Source: JACDCA01 sp963810305
Lineage (GTDB): Bacteria > Acidobacteriota > Vicinamibacteria > Vicinamibacterales > 2-12-FULL-66-21
DNA: 64,000 nt
Reading direction: 5' to 3'
NCBI GenBank assembly: GCA_963810305.1
Contig: CAWEMY010000018.1
Location: 1-64,000 of the forward strand
Under the pieces are notes generated by a model. That model saw nothing but the letters and a program-made list of their open reading frames with translations, ran no database searches and was not told where the DNA came from. The translations under genes were made by a program, and so were the position numbers. The stretch's first letter is position 1; the number at the start of each line of letters is the position of its first letter. Positions 52,095-59,606 of this stretch are shown piece after piece.

Positions 52095-53364
52095 CGGGCC
52101 GCTGCGGGCGTCCCGGGTGCCGTACGGCCGCGCCGCGGCGCGCCGCGTTGATAGCCGCTCGTGCACGTTCGTCGCGTTTGCGGGCGCGGATCTCGGCGAT
52201 GCGCTGCGCGAGTGGCACCTCCAGCCGCCCTTCCGGCTTCGCGCTGTAGTCGAAGTCCGGTACGGTCACGCGCGGCAGGCGGCGATTGATCGCCTTCTCG
52301 ATGTCGCGCAGATCGTTCTCTTCCTGAGGCGACACGAACGTGAACGCGTCGCCAACCGCTTCGGCGCGGCCGGTGCGCCCGACCCGGTGGACGTAGTCGT
52401 CCGGCGCCTGAGGCACATCGAAGTTCACCACGTGCCCGAGCTCCTCGACGTCGATGCCCCGCGCCGCGATGTCGGTCGCGACCAGCACGGGGTAGCGGCC
52501 ATCCTTGAACCCGGCGAGCGCCTGCGTCCGCTGCGCCTGCGACCGGTTGCCGTGGATCCGCTCCGCCTTGACGCCGGCGCTCACGAGGAAATTTGCGACC
52601 CGGTTGGCGCGATGCTTGGTGCGGGTGAAGACGAGCGCCTGAGCAATCTGACCGGTCTTCAGCAGATGCACGAGCAGCGGTCCCTTCAACTCCTGCGCGA
52701 CCGGATAGACCGCCTGCGTGATCCCCGAGGCGGGTGCGGCCTGCCGCTCACGCTGAATCGCGGCAGGATTCGTCAGCATCTCCCGGGTCAGCGCCGCGAT
52801 CTCCGGCGGCATCGTCGCGCTGAAAAACAGCGTCTGCCGTTTCTGCGGGATCGCTCTGAGGACCTTCCTGATGTCTGGAAGAAACCCCATGTCCAGCATC
52901 CGGTCGGCTTCGTCGAGCACGAGGTACTCGAGACTCGAGAAATTGACATAGCGCGCGCGCATGTGATCGAGGAGCCGTCCGGGCGTCGCAATGATGATGT
53001 CCACGCCGGCGCGAAACGCGTGCTCCTGCGGGCCCATGCCGACGCCGCCGAATACCGCCGCGCCAGTCAGCGGCGTGTGTGTCGACAGCGCGTTGAATTC
53101 CTCCAGGATCTGCGCCGCCAGCTCGCGCGTAGGGACGATGACCAGCGCGCGAGTACGCCCGCGCGGCTTCGACAGCAGGCGGTGAAGAATCGGCAACAGA
53201 AACGCTGCTGTCTTGCCGCTGCCGGTCGGCGCGCAGGCGAGGACGTCTCGTCCCTCCATGGCCGGCGGGATCGCATCGGCCTGCACCGGCGTCGGTCGGG
53301 TGAAGCCCAGCTCGCGTATGCTCTTGATCAGACTCGGATCGAGATGAAGACTGTTGAACGGCAG
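52033..53364 (-). CDS. DEAD-box RNA helicase with a CTG start codon
   Basis: A 443-residue ATP-dependent RNA helicase. Q motif and helix: SIRELGFTRPTPVQADAIPP. Walker A: APTGSGKT (45-52). PTRELA, GG, TPGRLLDH, VLDEADRMLDMGF, SATMP, then in domain 2 LVFTRTKHRAN, ATDIAARGIDVEELGHVVNF and HRVGRTGRAE. A basic C-terminal tail (KRDERARAAINAARRGAAVR) fits RNA binding. The family N-terminus begins M-PF-SL; here the codon at that place is CTG (53364), with AGAGGAG six bases upstream. No ATG or GTG gives a sensible alternative. It converges with and overlaps the VWFA gene. Confidence 0.9.
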   Translation of the reverse strand: MPFNSLHLDPSLIKSIRELGFTRPTPVQADAIPPAMEGRDVLACAPTGSGKTAAFLLPILHRLLSKPRGRTRALVIVPTRELAAQILEEFNALSTHTPLTGAAVFGGVGMGPQEHAFRAGVDIIIATPGRLLDHMRARYVNFSSLEYLVLDEADRMLDMGFLPDIRKVLRAIPQKRQTLFFSATMPPEIAALTREMLTNPAAIQRERQAAPASGITQAVYPVAQELKGPLLVHLLKTGQIAQALVFTRTKHRANRVANFLVSAGVKAERIHGNRSQAQRTQALAGFKDGRYPVLVATDIAARGIDVEELGHVVNFDVPQAPDDYVHRVGRTGRAEAVGDAFTFVSPQEENDLRDIEKAINRRLPRVTVPDFDYSAKPEGRLEVPLAQRIAEIRARKRDERARAAINAARRGAAVRHPGRPQRPAISSAGPSRNPRGPHRSRRG

Positions 53365-53499
53365 TGGAAACTCCTCTAAGATTCGACCGGGGCTCCGCCC
53401 CGGACCCCGGCTCGGTCGCTTGCGGGGGCCCCATGCCCCGCGCCGCTCCCTCGCAGGCGCGCCGTGCGCGCCTAGCCCGACCTCTTGACCCGACGGAAA

Positions 53500-54399
53500 A
53501 TGACGATGCGGAACGTGCGCCGTGCCGCGATAACGATAGCGGTAACCGTGGCCGTCAGCTACTCGGCGGCCGTTGTCTACCTCATGACGCAGGAGACGCG
53601 GCTGGTATTCGCAGCCGGGCGGCCGCTCGCGGCGTCGCGACCGCAGCAGCCATTCGAACAGGTCCAGCTCGATCGCTCGAACACCACCCGCCAGTTTGCC
53701 TGGGTGATGCGGCGATCGGCCGACGCTGGCAGTGCTCCCTGGGTGCTCTTCCTCCACGGCAACGCGGCAACCGTCGCCAGCCGCGTCAACATCGTCCGCT
53801 ACGAGCATCTGCGATCTCTCGGCGTCAACGTGTTCGCTCCGGAATATCGCGGCTTCGGCGGCCTCGCCGGTGAGCCCACCGAGTCGGGTGTGACAGAAGA
53901 CGCGAGCATCGCCTATCGCTACCTGCGAGAGACCCTGCGTGTGCCAGCCGGCAGGATCGTGATCTACGGCTGGTCGCTCGGTTCCGCGATCGCCGTGAAT
54001 GTCGCGTCGACGGTGGAATCGGGCGCCCTCATTCTCGAGGGCGCGCCAGCCTCACTGGTCGCGATCGGTCAGCGCGAGTACCCATGGATGCCGATTCGGC
54101 TGGTGATGCGAAATCCATTCGAATCGGTCGAAAAAATAGACCGCATTACCGCCCCCAAGCTGTTCATTCACAGCCCGGAAGATACGATAATCCCGATCGG
54201 CGAAGGGCGCGCGCTCTTCGACGCCGCGCCCGGACCAAAGACCTTCGTCGAGGTACGCGGCGGCCACATCGATCCGGCCGACGTGGACGCCGAGACGATG
54301 TTCGGAGCGGTCCGCGATTTCCTGTCCCGCTCGTCCCTGCTCCCGCCCCACGCCCCGCGCCCGGCGACCCACGCCCTGCGCCCCGCGCCCCTCCGCTAG
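53500..54399 (+). CDS. Membrane-anchored alpha/beta hydrolase (BEM46/ABHD13-like)
   Basis: A 299-residue protein anchored by one N-terminal helix (AAITIAVTVAVSYSAAVVYL). The alpha/beta-hydrolase core: VLFLHGNAATVASRVNI (oxyanion HGN), VFAPEYRGFGGLAGEPTESG, the nucleophile elbow VIYGWSLGSAIAVNVA, KLFIHSPEDTIIPIGEGR (acid Asp) and VRGGHIDPADVDAE (His). This is the BEM46/YfhR-like branch, of unknown substrate. I chose the ATG at 53500; another lies two codons on. The C-terminal proline/arginine tail (PHAPRPATHALRPAPLR) is encoded by low-complexity DNA and is probably not structural. Confidence 0.82.
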   Translation: MTMRNVRRAAITIAVTVAVSYSAAVVYLMTQETRLVFAAGRPLAASRPQQPFEQVQLDRSNTTRQFAWVMRRSADAGSAPWVLFLHGNAATVASRVNIVRYEHLRSLGVNVFAPEYRGFGGLAGEPTESGVTEDASIAYRYLRETLRVPAGRIVIYGWSLGSAIAVNVASTVESGALILEGAPASLVAIGQREYPWMPIRLVMRNPFESVEKIDRITAPKLFIHSPEDTIIPIGEGRALFDAAPGPKTFVEVRGGHIDPADVDAETMFGAVRDFLSRSSLLPPHAPRPATHALRPAPLR

Positions 54400-55016
54400 T
54401 TTTTCGGATACCCGGCCGCGGTCTTCACTTCCTCGATCTGCAGCGTATGACGCTCGCTGTGTCCACCGATCAGCAGCACCCACTGGTGCGTGTCGAGCGT
54501 CTTCAGCACCGGATGCGGCGCGGCATGCGCCCTCAGGTCCTCTTTCGTGGTCTTCACGAACTCGATCGTCTTGTCGCGAGCCGCGTTGAAGTCCTTGACC
54601 AGCGCGTCCCTGGTCGGCCACTTGTTGACTGGCTTCAGCATCTCCGGCGCCTGGAATTTCGACGTGCGGTCGACCATCGCCGTAATCACCTTGTCATCGC
54701 TTATCGTCTCACCGGCCTTCGGGGCCGGCGCCGTCAGCATCTTCTGTTCAATGAGGCCAAGGATTGTCCCCTCACTGATCGCGATGTGCTCCGCCACCTC
54801 CGCGATCGACCAGGTCGTCGGGGACGGCTTGAACGTCCACTGCGCGTCGGTCAGCCCGTCGATCGACTTCATGAACTTCGCGCGGGTCTCTTCGAGATAC
54901 CTGGCGGCGTCTGCGCGGTCCTGCTGCGCGCTGGTCGCTGCGGTCGTCTGCGCAGCGGCAGGGGCAGCAACCGCCAGGGTGAACGCGGCCGCGACTGCCA
55001 GATGTCGAAACGTCAT
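54396..55016 (-). CDS. Exported DinB-like four-helix protein
   Basis: A 206-residue protein with a signal peptide (AVAAAFTLAVAAPAAAQTTA). The rest is a DinB/DUF664 four-helix bundle: YLEETRAKFMKSIDGLTDAQ, WTFKPSPTTWSIAEVAEHIA with the first metal histidine, LVKDFNAARDKTIEFVKTT and HQWVLLIGGHSERHTLQIEE with the second and third histidines. DinB relatives include metal-dependent thiol S-transferases. An exported form is common in Acidobacteria but its role is unknown. The stop overlaps the convergent hydrolase gene by four bases. Confidence 0.8.
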   Translation of the reverse strand: MTFRHLAVAAAFTLAVAAPAAAQTTAATSAQQDRADAARYLEETRAKFMKSIDGLTDAQWTFKPSPTTWSIAEVAEHIAISEGTILGLIEQKMLTAPAPKAGETISDDKVITAMVDRTSKFQAPEMLKPVNKWPTRDALVKDFNAARDKTIEFVKTTKEDLRAHAAPHPVLKTLDTHQWVLLIGGHSERHTLQIEEVKTAAGYPKN

Positions 55017-55033
55017 TTGCCCTCCATTGATTT

Positions 55034-55150
55034 ACAGCCCTAACCGCCTCCGCCAAGGCTACGGCGAGTCTCGCCGAAGCGCTTCGCGCGAAGGCGGAAG
55101 GGCTGGACTACGGCTGTCAGCCCGCTAAAGGGCTGAGCCACGGCCGTCAT
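55034..55150. repeat. Compound palindromic repeat
   Basis: CAGCCCTAACCGCCTCCGCC then AAGGCTACGGCGAGTCTCGC then CGAAGCGCTTCGCGCGAAGG then CGGAAGGGCTG form a long hairpin: CCTCCGCC pairs with GGCGGA, CGGCGAG with CTCGCCG, and CGAAGCGCTTCG is itself a palindrome. The unit CAGCCC...CGTCAT is repeated after it (55120-55150). Related pieces are at 45545-45576 and 58420-58445. It occupies the gap between the DinB-like gene and the permease. Confidence 0.7.
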
Positions 55151-55212
55151 TTGGAACCACTGATTGTGTCACACCAGAACACGTCGGTCGGCTTTGCCGT
55201 CTAACTCCCGAT

Positions 55213-57684
55213 ATGGCCCTGTCTTCGAATCGCTTGACCAGAAGCGTGCGGCGTCTGCTGCGCACCCCTCTATTCTCGATCGTCGCCATCATCACCCTTG
55301 CCGTGGGGATTGGCGCCAATGCGGCGATCTTCAGCGTCGTCAACGGCGTGCTGCTGAAACCATTGCCGTTCCAGGACGCGGATCGACTCGTTGGCTTATG
55401 GCACACCGCTCCCGGCATCAACATTCCGCTGCTCAACATGGGGCCGTCGAACTACTTCCTGTATCGCGACGAGGGGCGGTCGTTCGAGGACGTCGGGCTG
55501 TGGGACGGCACCGCCGTTTCGATCACCGGCACCGGTGAGCCCGAGCGCGTGCAAGGGCTGCTGGTGACCGACGGCACCCTGCGCATCCTGCGGGTGGATC
55601 CGGTCATCGGCCGGCACTTCACGAAGGAGGATGACTCCCCGGGGGCAGCCGACACCGTCATCCTGATGCATTCGTTCTGGCAGCGAAAGTTCGGCGGCGA
55701 TCCCGCAGCAATCGGCAAGTCGATAACCATTGACGGAAAGCCCTACCAGATCATCGGTGTCCTGCCCCAGCGGTTCCAGTTCCTGGACCGCCAGCCGCAG
55801 GTGCTGCTGCCGTTCCAGTTCGATCGGACCAAGATCTTCGCGGCGAACTTCAGCTACCAGGGGCTCGCGCGCCTGAAGCCGGGAGTGACCATCGAGCAGG
55901 CAAACGCCGATGTCGCCCGGATGCTGCCCCTCATCGTCGAGCGATTCCCGATGCCGAAGGGGTTCACGCCGCAGATGTTTGCGGACGCGAAGCTCGGACC
56001 GAACGTCCGGCCGCTCTCGGTGGACGTGATCGGCGACATCGGTCAGATGCTGTGGATTCTGCTCGGCACGGTGGGGCTCGTCCTCCTGATCGCCTGCGCC
56101 AACGTCGCCAACCTGTTCCTCGTTCGCGCCGAGGGGCGGCAGCAGGAACTGGCGATCCACGCCGCACTCGGAGCGAGCTGGCGCCGCCTCACGTGGGAAC
56201 TGCTGTCTGAGTCACTGACGCTCGCCGCTGTCGGCGGGGCCGTCGGGCTCGCCCTCGCATACGGTGCACTCCAGGCGCTCAAGACGATCGCTCCGGACGG
56301 GCTGCCGCGACTCTCGGAGATCACGCTGGATCCGATCGTCGTCCTGTTCACAGTCGGCATTTCCATTGTTGCGGGATTGCTCTTCGGCTCGATCCCGGTG
56401 CTGAAATTCGCGCGCCCGCATTTGTCCGCGGCTTTGAAGGAAGGCGGACGCCTTTCGAGCGCCGGGCGCGAGCGTCACCGCGCGCGCAACACTCTTGTCG
56501 TCGCCGAGATCGCACTGGCGGTGATCCTCCTGGTTGCCTCTGGGTTGATGATTCGCACCTTCCAGGCCATGCAGAAAGTGGAGCCCGGGTTCACCAGGCC
56601 TGAGGAAGTGCTGACCGTGCGCATTGCGATCCCAGAGTCGCTGGTCAAGGACGAAGTGCAGACCGCGCGGACGTTCGAACAGATGGCTCGCCGGATCGAG
56701 CAGGTCCCCGGCGTGACATCGGTCGGGCTGTCGTCGTCCATCACGATGGACGGCTACGACAGCAACGACCCGCTCTTCGTCGAGGACTTCCCCACACCCG
56801 AAGGGCGTATCCCGACCATCCGGCGCTTCAAGTGGATCGGCGAGAACTATTTCCGGACGATGGGCCACAGCGTCATGGCCGGCCGGGACATCACCTGGAA
56901 CGACGTCTTCACCGCAGCGAAGGTCGTGGTGGTCAGCGAGAACCTGGCGCGTGAGTACTGGAAAGATCCTGCGATCGCGCTGGGCAAGCGGGTCCGCGTC
57001 AACCCCACCCTCGACTGGACCACCATCGTCGGCATCGTCGCGGACGCGCGCGACGACGGCGTCACTCGTCCGGCGCCGACGATCGTGTACTGGCCGATGG
57101 TAGTTGACAAGATGTGGACCGAAGAGCGAATGGTGAACCGTTCGATGGGATTCGCCATCCGGTCCGGCCGCGCCGACTCCCCGACGCTTCTCAAGGAAGT
57201 GCAGCAGGCGGTCTGGGCGGTCAATTCCGGCGTGCCGATTGCGTCGGTACAGACACTCGACGAGATCCGTGCCGAGTCGATGGCGCAGACGTCCTTCGCG
57301 CTCGTCATGCTCAGCATCGCGGCTGGTGTGGCGCTGTTACTGGGGATTGTCGGCATCTACGGAGTGATTTCGTACATAGCGACTCAGCGCACACGCGAGA
57401 TCGGCATCCGGATCGCGCTGGGAGCCGCGCGTGGCGACGTCAGCACACTCTTCCTGCGCCACGGGATGGCACTGACGGCAGTCGGGATCGTGCTCGGCAT
57501 CGCCGGCGCCGCCGCGCTGACCCGGCTGATGGCCGCGATGCTCTTTGGCGTGAGCGCGCTCGACTGGGTCACTTACGTCGCGGCAACGGCGAGTCTGGGG
57601 GTGACCGCTCTGGTGGCCAGCTATCTGCCCGCGATGCGCGCAGCACGAACGGACCCGGCGATCGCTCTCCGCTACGACTTATAA
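55213..57684 (+). CDS. FtsX/MacB-like ABC permease (short ADOP form)
   Basis: An 823-residue permease with the first helix at residues 20-45 (PLFSIVAIITLAVGIGANAA). A MacB-like periplasmic domain follows (YFLYRDEGRSFEDVGLW, LRVDPVIGRHFTKEDDSPG, LMHSFWQRKFGGDPAAIGKS). The central FtsX core is GLVLLIACANVANLFLVRAE, then GRQQELAIHAALGASWRRLT. The C-terminal core is VALLLGIVGIYGVISYIATQ, RTREIGIRIALGAARGDVST. No ATPase, membrane-fusion or regulator gene is adjacent. It resembles the 45578 permease in layout, so the two may be paralogues. Substrate unknown. Confidence 0.88.
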   Translation: MALSSNRLTRSVRRLLRTPLFSIVAIITLAVGIGANAAIFSVVNGVLLKPLPFQDADRLVGLWHTAPGINIPLLNMGPSNYFLYRDEGRSFEDVGLWDGTAVSITGTGEPERVQGLLVTDGTLRILRVDPVIGRHFTKEDDSPGAADTVILMHSFWQRKFGGDPAAIGKSITIDGKPYQIIGVLPQRFQFLDRQPQVLLPFQFDRTKIFAANFSYQGLARLKPGVTIEQANADVARMLPLIVERFPMPKGFTPQMFADAKLGPNVRPLSVDVIGDIGQMLWILLGTVGLVLLIACANVANLFLVRAEGRQQELAIHAALGASWRRLTWELLSESLTLAAVGGAVGLALAYGALQALKTIAPDGLPRLSEITLDPIVVLFTVGISIVAGLLFGSIPVLKFARPHLSAALKEGGRLSSAGRERHRARNTLVVAEIALAVILLVASGLMIRTFQAMQKVEPGFTRPEEVLTVRIAIPESLVKDEVQTARTFEQMARRIEQVPGVTSVGLSSSITMDGYDSNDPLFVEDFPTPEGRIPTIRRFKWIGENYFRTMGHSVMAGRDITWNDVFTAAKVVVVSENLAREYWKDPAIALGKRVRVNPTLDWTTIVGIVADARDDGVTRPAPTIVYWPMVVDKMWTEERMVNRSMGFAIRSGRADSPTLLKEVQQAVWAVNSGVPIASVQTLDEIRAESMAQTSFALVMLSIAAGVALLLGIVGIYGVISYIATQRTREIGIRIALGAARGDVSTLFLRHGMALTAVGIVLGIAGAAALTRLMAAMLFGVSALDWVTYVAATASLGVTALVASYLPAMRAARTDPAIALRYDL

Positions 57685-57758
57685 CGTGCGACGTGCGACG
57701 TGCGACGTGCCACGTGCCGACGTGCGGACGTGCGACGTGCGGACGTGCGACGTGCGGG
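57685..57758. repeat. ACGTGCG tandem array, left of methyltransferase
   Basis: About ten copies of ACGTGCG (with GACGTGCG and ACGTGCC variants) start directly after the permease stop. An array in the opposite orientation (CGCACGT) lies at 58447-58502, on the other side of the methyltransferase gene. The two arrays can pair with each other. Confidence 0.8.
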
Positions 57759-57788
57759 TGGTAACGTACGTGGCTGCGGAGGGGCTGC

Positions 57789-58385
57789 GTGCGTGTGTCT
57801 CAGGAGCTTGAAGCGCAATTCGGCTCGATCGACATCTACCTGTTCGATCAGTTGCTACGCGGACGGTTCGACCGACGTCGGCGGATTCTTGATGCAGGCT
57901 GTGGCGCAGGGCGGAACCTTGCGTTTTTCGTCTCGCGTGAGTTCGAAATCTTTGCGATCGATGCTGAAGCGTCGGCGGTCGCTGCCGTACGTGGGTTGGC
58001 ACCGGCAGCCGACGTAAGGCAGGGTCAGCTCTCCGCACTGCCCTGGGGCAACGACAGCATGGATGCCGTGATCAGCAGTGCCGTGCTGCACTTCGCGCGA
58101 GATCGTCAGCAGTTCGACGCGATGGTCAAGGAAATGTGGCGCGTCCTGCGCCCGACCGGCCTCTTCTTCGCGCGCCTGGCCTCGAGCATCGGTATCGAAT
58201 CCGGTTTGCCGTCCTCGACCGGACGCATGCGTTTGCCGGACGGCAGCGACCGTTTCGTCGTCGATGAGCAGTTGCTCCTGGACCTGACGCGACAATTGAA
58301 CGGAGCGATGATCGATCCCCTTAAGAGCACCAACGTCCAGAACCAGCGCGTCATGACGACGTGGGTCCTCGAAAAGCCCGCGTAA
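57789..58385 (+). CDS. Class I SAM-dependent methyltransferase
   Basis: A 198-residue cytoplasmic methyltransferase starting at a GTG at 57789 (another GTG two codons later is possible). SAM-binding motif I is RRILDAGCGAGRNLAFFVSR. The acidic end of strand 2 is FAIDAEASAVAAV; then come LPWGNDSMDAVISSAVLHFA and the post-motif MWRVLRPTGLFFARLAS. This is the Methyltransf_11 pattern of small-molecule methylases. The acceptor is not predictable. It lies between two opposed tandem arrays and shows no coupling to its neighbours. Confidence 0.85.
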   Translation: MRVSQELEAQFGSIDIYLFDQLLRGRFDRRRRILDAGCGAGRNLAFFVSREFEIFAIDAEASAVAAVRGLAPAADVRQGQLSALPWGNDSMDAVISSAVLHFARDRQQFDAMVKEMWRVLRPTGLFFARLASSIGIESGLPSSTGRMRLPDGSDRFVVDEQLLLDLTRQLNGAMIDPLKSTNVQNQRVMTTWVLEKPA

Positions 58386-58446
58386 GACGCGCACGTGAGC
58401 ACGTTCGCACGCCTGTCCCGCCGTAGCGCGAAGCGCGAAGGCGGAT

Positions 58447-58502
58447 CGCACGTCGCACGTGCGCACGTCGCACGCCGCACGTCGCACGTCGCACGTCGGC
58501 CC
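58447..58502. repeat. CGCACGT tandem array, right of methyltransferase
   Basis: About eight copies of CGCACGT, the reverse complement of the ACGTGCG unit at 57685-57758. Just before it, CCGTAGCGCGAAGCGCGAAG, GCGGATCG belongs to the same family as the compound repeat at 55034-55150. The array ends about 20 bases before the GTG start of the next gene. Confidence 0.8.
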
Positions 58503-58523
58503 ACGTGTAATAATTCCCCGCCC

Positions 58524-59606
58524 GTGACACTCCTGACCATCGACGATTACGAGGCCGAGGCCCGGCAGCGGATGGAACGCTCCGCTTACGACTATTACGC
58601 CGGGGCCGCTGGCGACGAGCGCACGGTAGCGGCCAACCGGACGGCGTTCGACGACATTTTGCTGCGACCTCGCGTGCTCGTGGACGTCAGCAGCGTGGAA
58701 CTGAGCACGACTGTCCTTGGAGAGCCACTCGCTTTGCCGGTTCTGCTCGCCCCGACGGCGTTCAACCGGCTCGCCGATCCTGAAGGGGAAATCGCGACCG
58801 CGCGGGCGGCGTCGGCCTGCGGGACGGTGATGATCGCGAGCACGATCTCGACCTGCTCACTCGAAGAAATCGCCGGCGCGGCCGAGGGGCGTGTCTGGTT
58901 CCAGCTGTATGTCTACAAGGATCGGGAGCTGACTCGCGAGCTCGTCGCACGCAGCGAGGCGGCCGGCTACGGCGCGCTGGTGCTCACGGTGGACACGCCG
59001 CTGCTCGGGCGCCGGCTTCGCGACGTGCGCAATGCCTTCGCGTTGCCGGCAGGTCTGTCGATGCGGAATTTCGACGCGGCCAGCACCGACGTCGCACGCT
59101 GGGGGCCGCACGCGTCTTTTTCCGCATACGTCCACGATCTGTTCGATGCCTCGCTGTCATGGAGCGCGGTTGAATGGCTCAAGAGCCAGACGCGGTTACC
59201 CGTCCTGGTGAAAGGGGTGTTGACCGAAGAGGATGCGAGGCTCGCGGTCAATGCGGGGGTGGACGGCATCATCGTCTCGAATCATGGCGGCCGCCAGCTC
59301 GATGGCGTGACCCCGACCATCGTCGCACTCCCGGAAGTGGTCGATGCTGTCGCCGGGCGCGTCGACGTCTTGATGGACGGCGGGGTAAGACGCGGCACCG
59401 ACGTACTCAAGGCACTGGCCTTCGGCGCGCGGGCAGTACTGATCGGACGGCCATATCTGTGGGGTCTCGCCGCAGCCGGCGAGGCGGGCGTGCGCGGAGT
59501 CCTGGGTCTGCTGCGCGATGAGCTGCGGCTGGCGATGGCACTCGCCGGACGCCCGACGATCGCCTCGATCAATCGTTCCGTCGTCGAACGTACTGATGGC
59601 CACTGA
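58524..59606 (+). CDS. FMN-dependent alpha-hydroxy-acid oxidase
   Basis: A 360-residue flavoenzyme of the glycolate/lactate oxidase family that oxidises an L-2-hydroxy acid to the keto acid. It starts at a GTG at 58524. Active-site landmarks: YDYYAGAAGDERTVAANR (Tyr24 region), LLAPTAFNRLADPEGEIATA, WFQLYVYKDRELTRELV (Tyr129 region), LPVLVKGVLTEEDARLAV (Lys), IIVSNHGGRQLDGVTPTIVA (catalytic His and Arg), and VLMDGGVRRGTDVLKALAFG with ARAVLIGRPYLWGLA for the FMN phosphate. Length is typical for a soluble oxidase. It overlaps the following transporter start by 11 bases, so the pair is an operon. Confidence 0.9.
   Translation: MTLLTIDDYEAEARQRMERSAYDYYAGAAGDERTVAANRTAFDDILLRPRVLVDVSSVELSTTVLGEPLALPVLLAPTAFNRLADPEGEIATARAASACGTVMIASTISTCSLEEIAGAAEGRVWFQLYVYKDRELTRELVARSEAAGYGALVLTVDTPLLGRRLRDVRNAFALPAGLSMRNFDAASTDVARWGPHASFSAYVHDLFDASLSWSAVEWLKSQTRLPVLVKGVLTEEDARLAVNAGVDGIIVSNHGGRQLDGVTPTIVALPEVVDAVAGRVDVLMDGGVRRGTDVLKALAFGARAVLIGRPYLWGLAAAGEAGVRGVLGLLRDELRLAMALAGRPTIASINRSVVERTDGH

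Noticed and set aside
57685..58502. Repeat arrays as a CRISPR
   Set aside because: Units are 7-8 bases with no spacers and no cas genes nearby.
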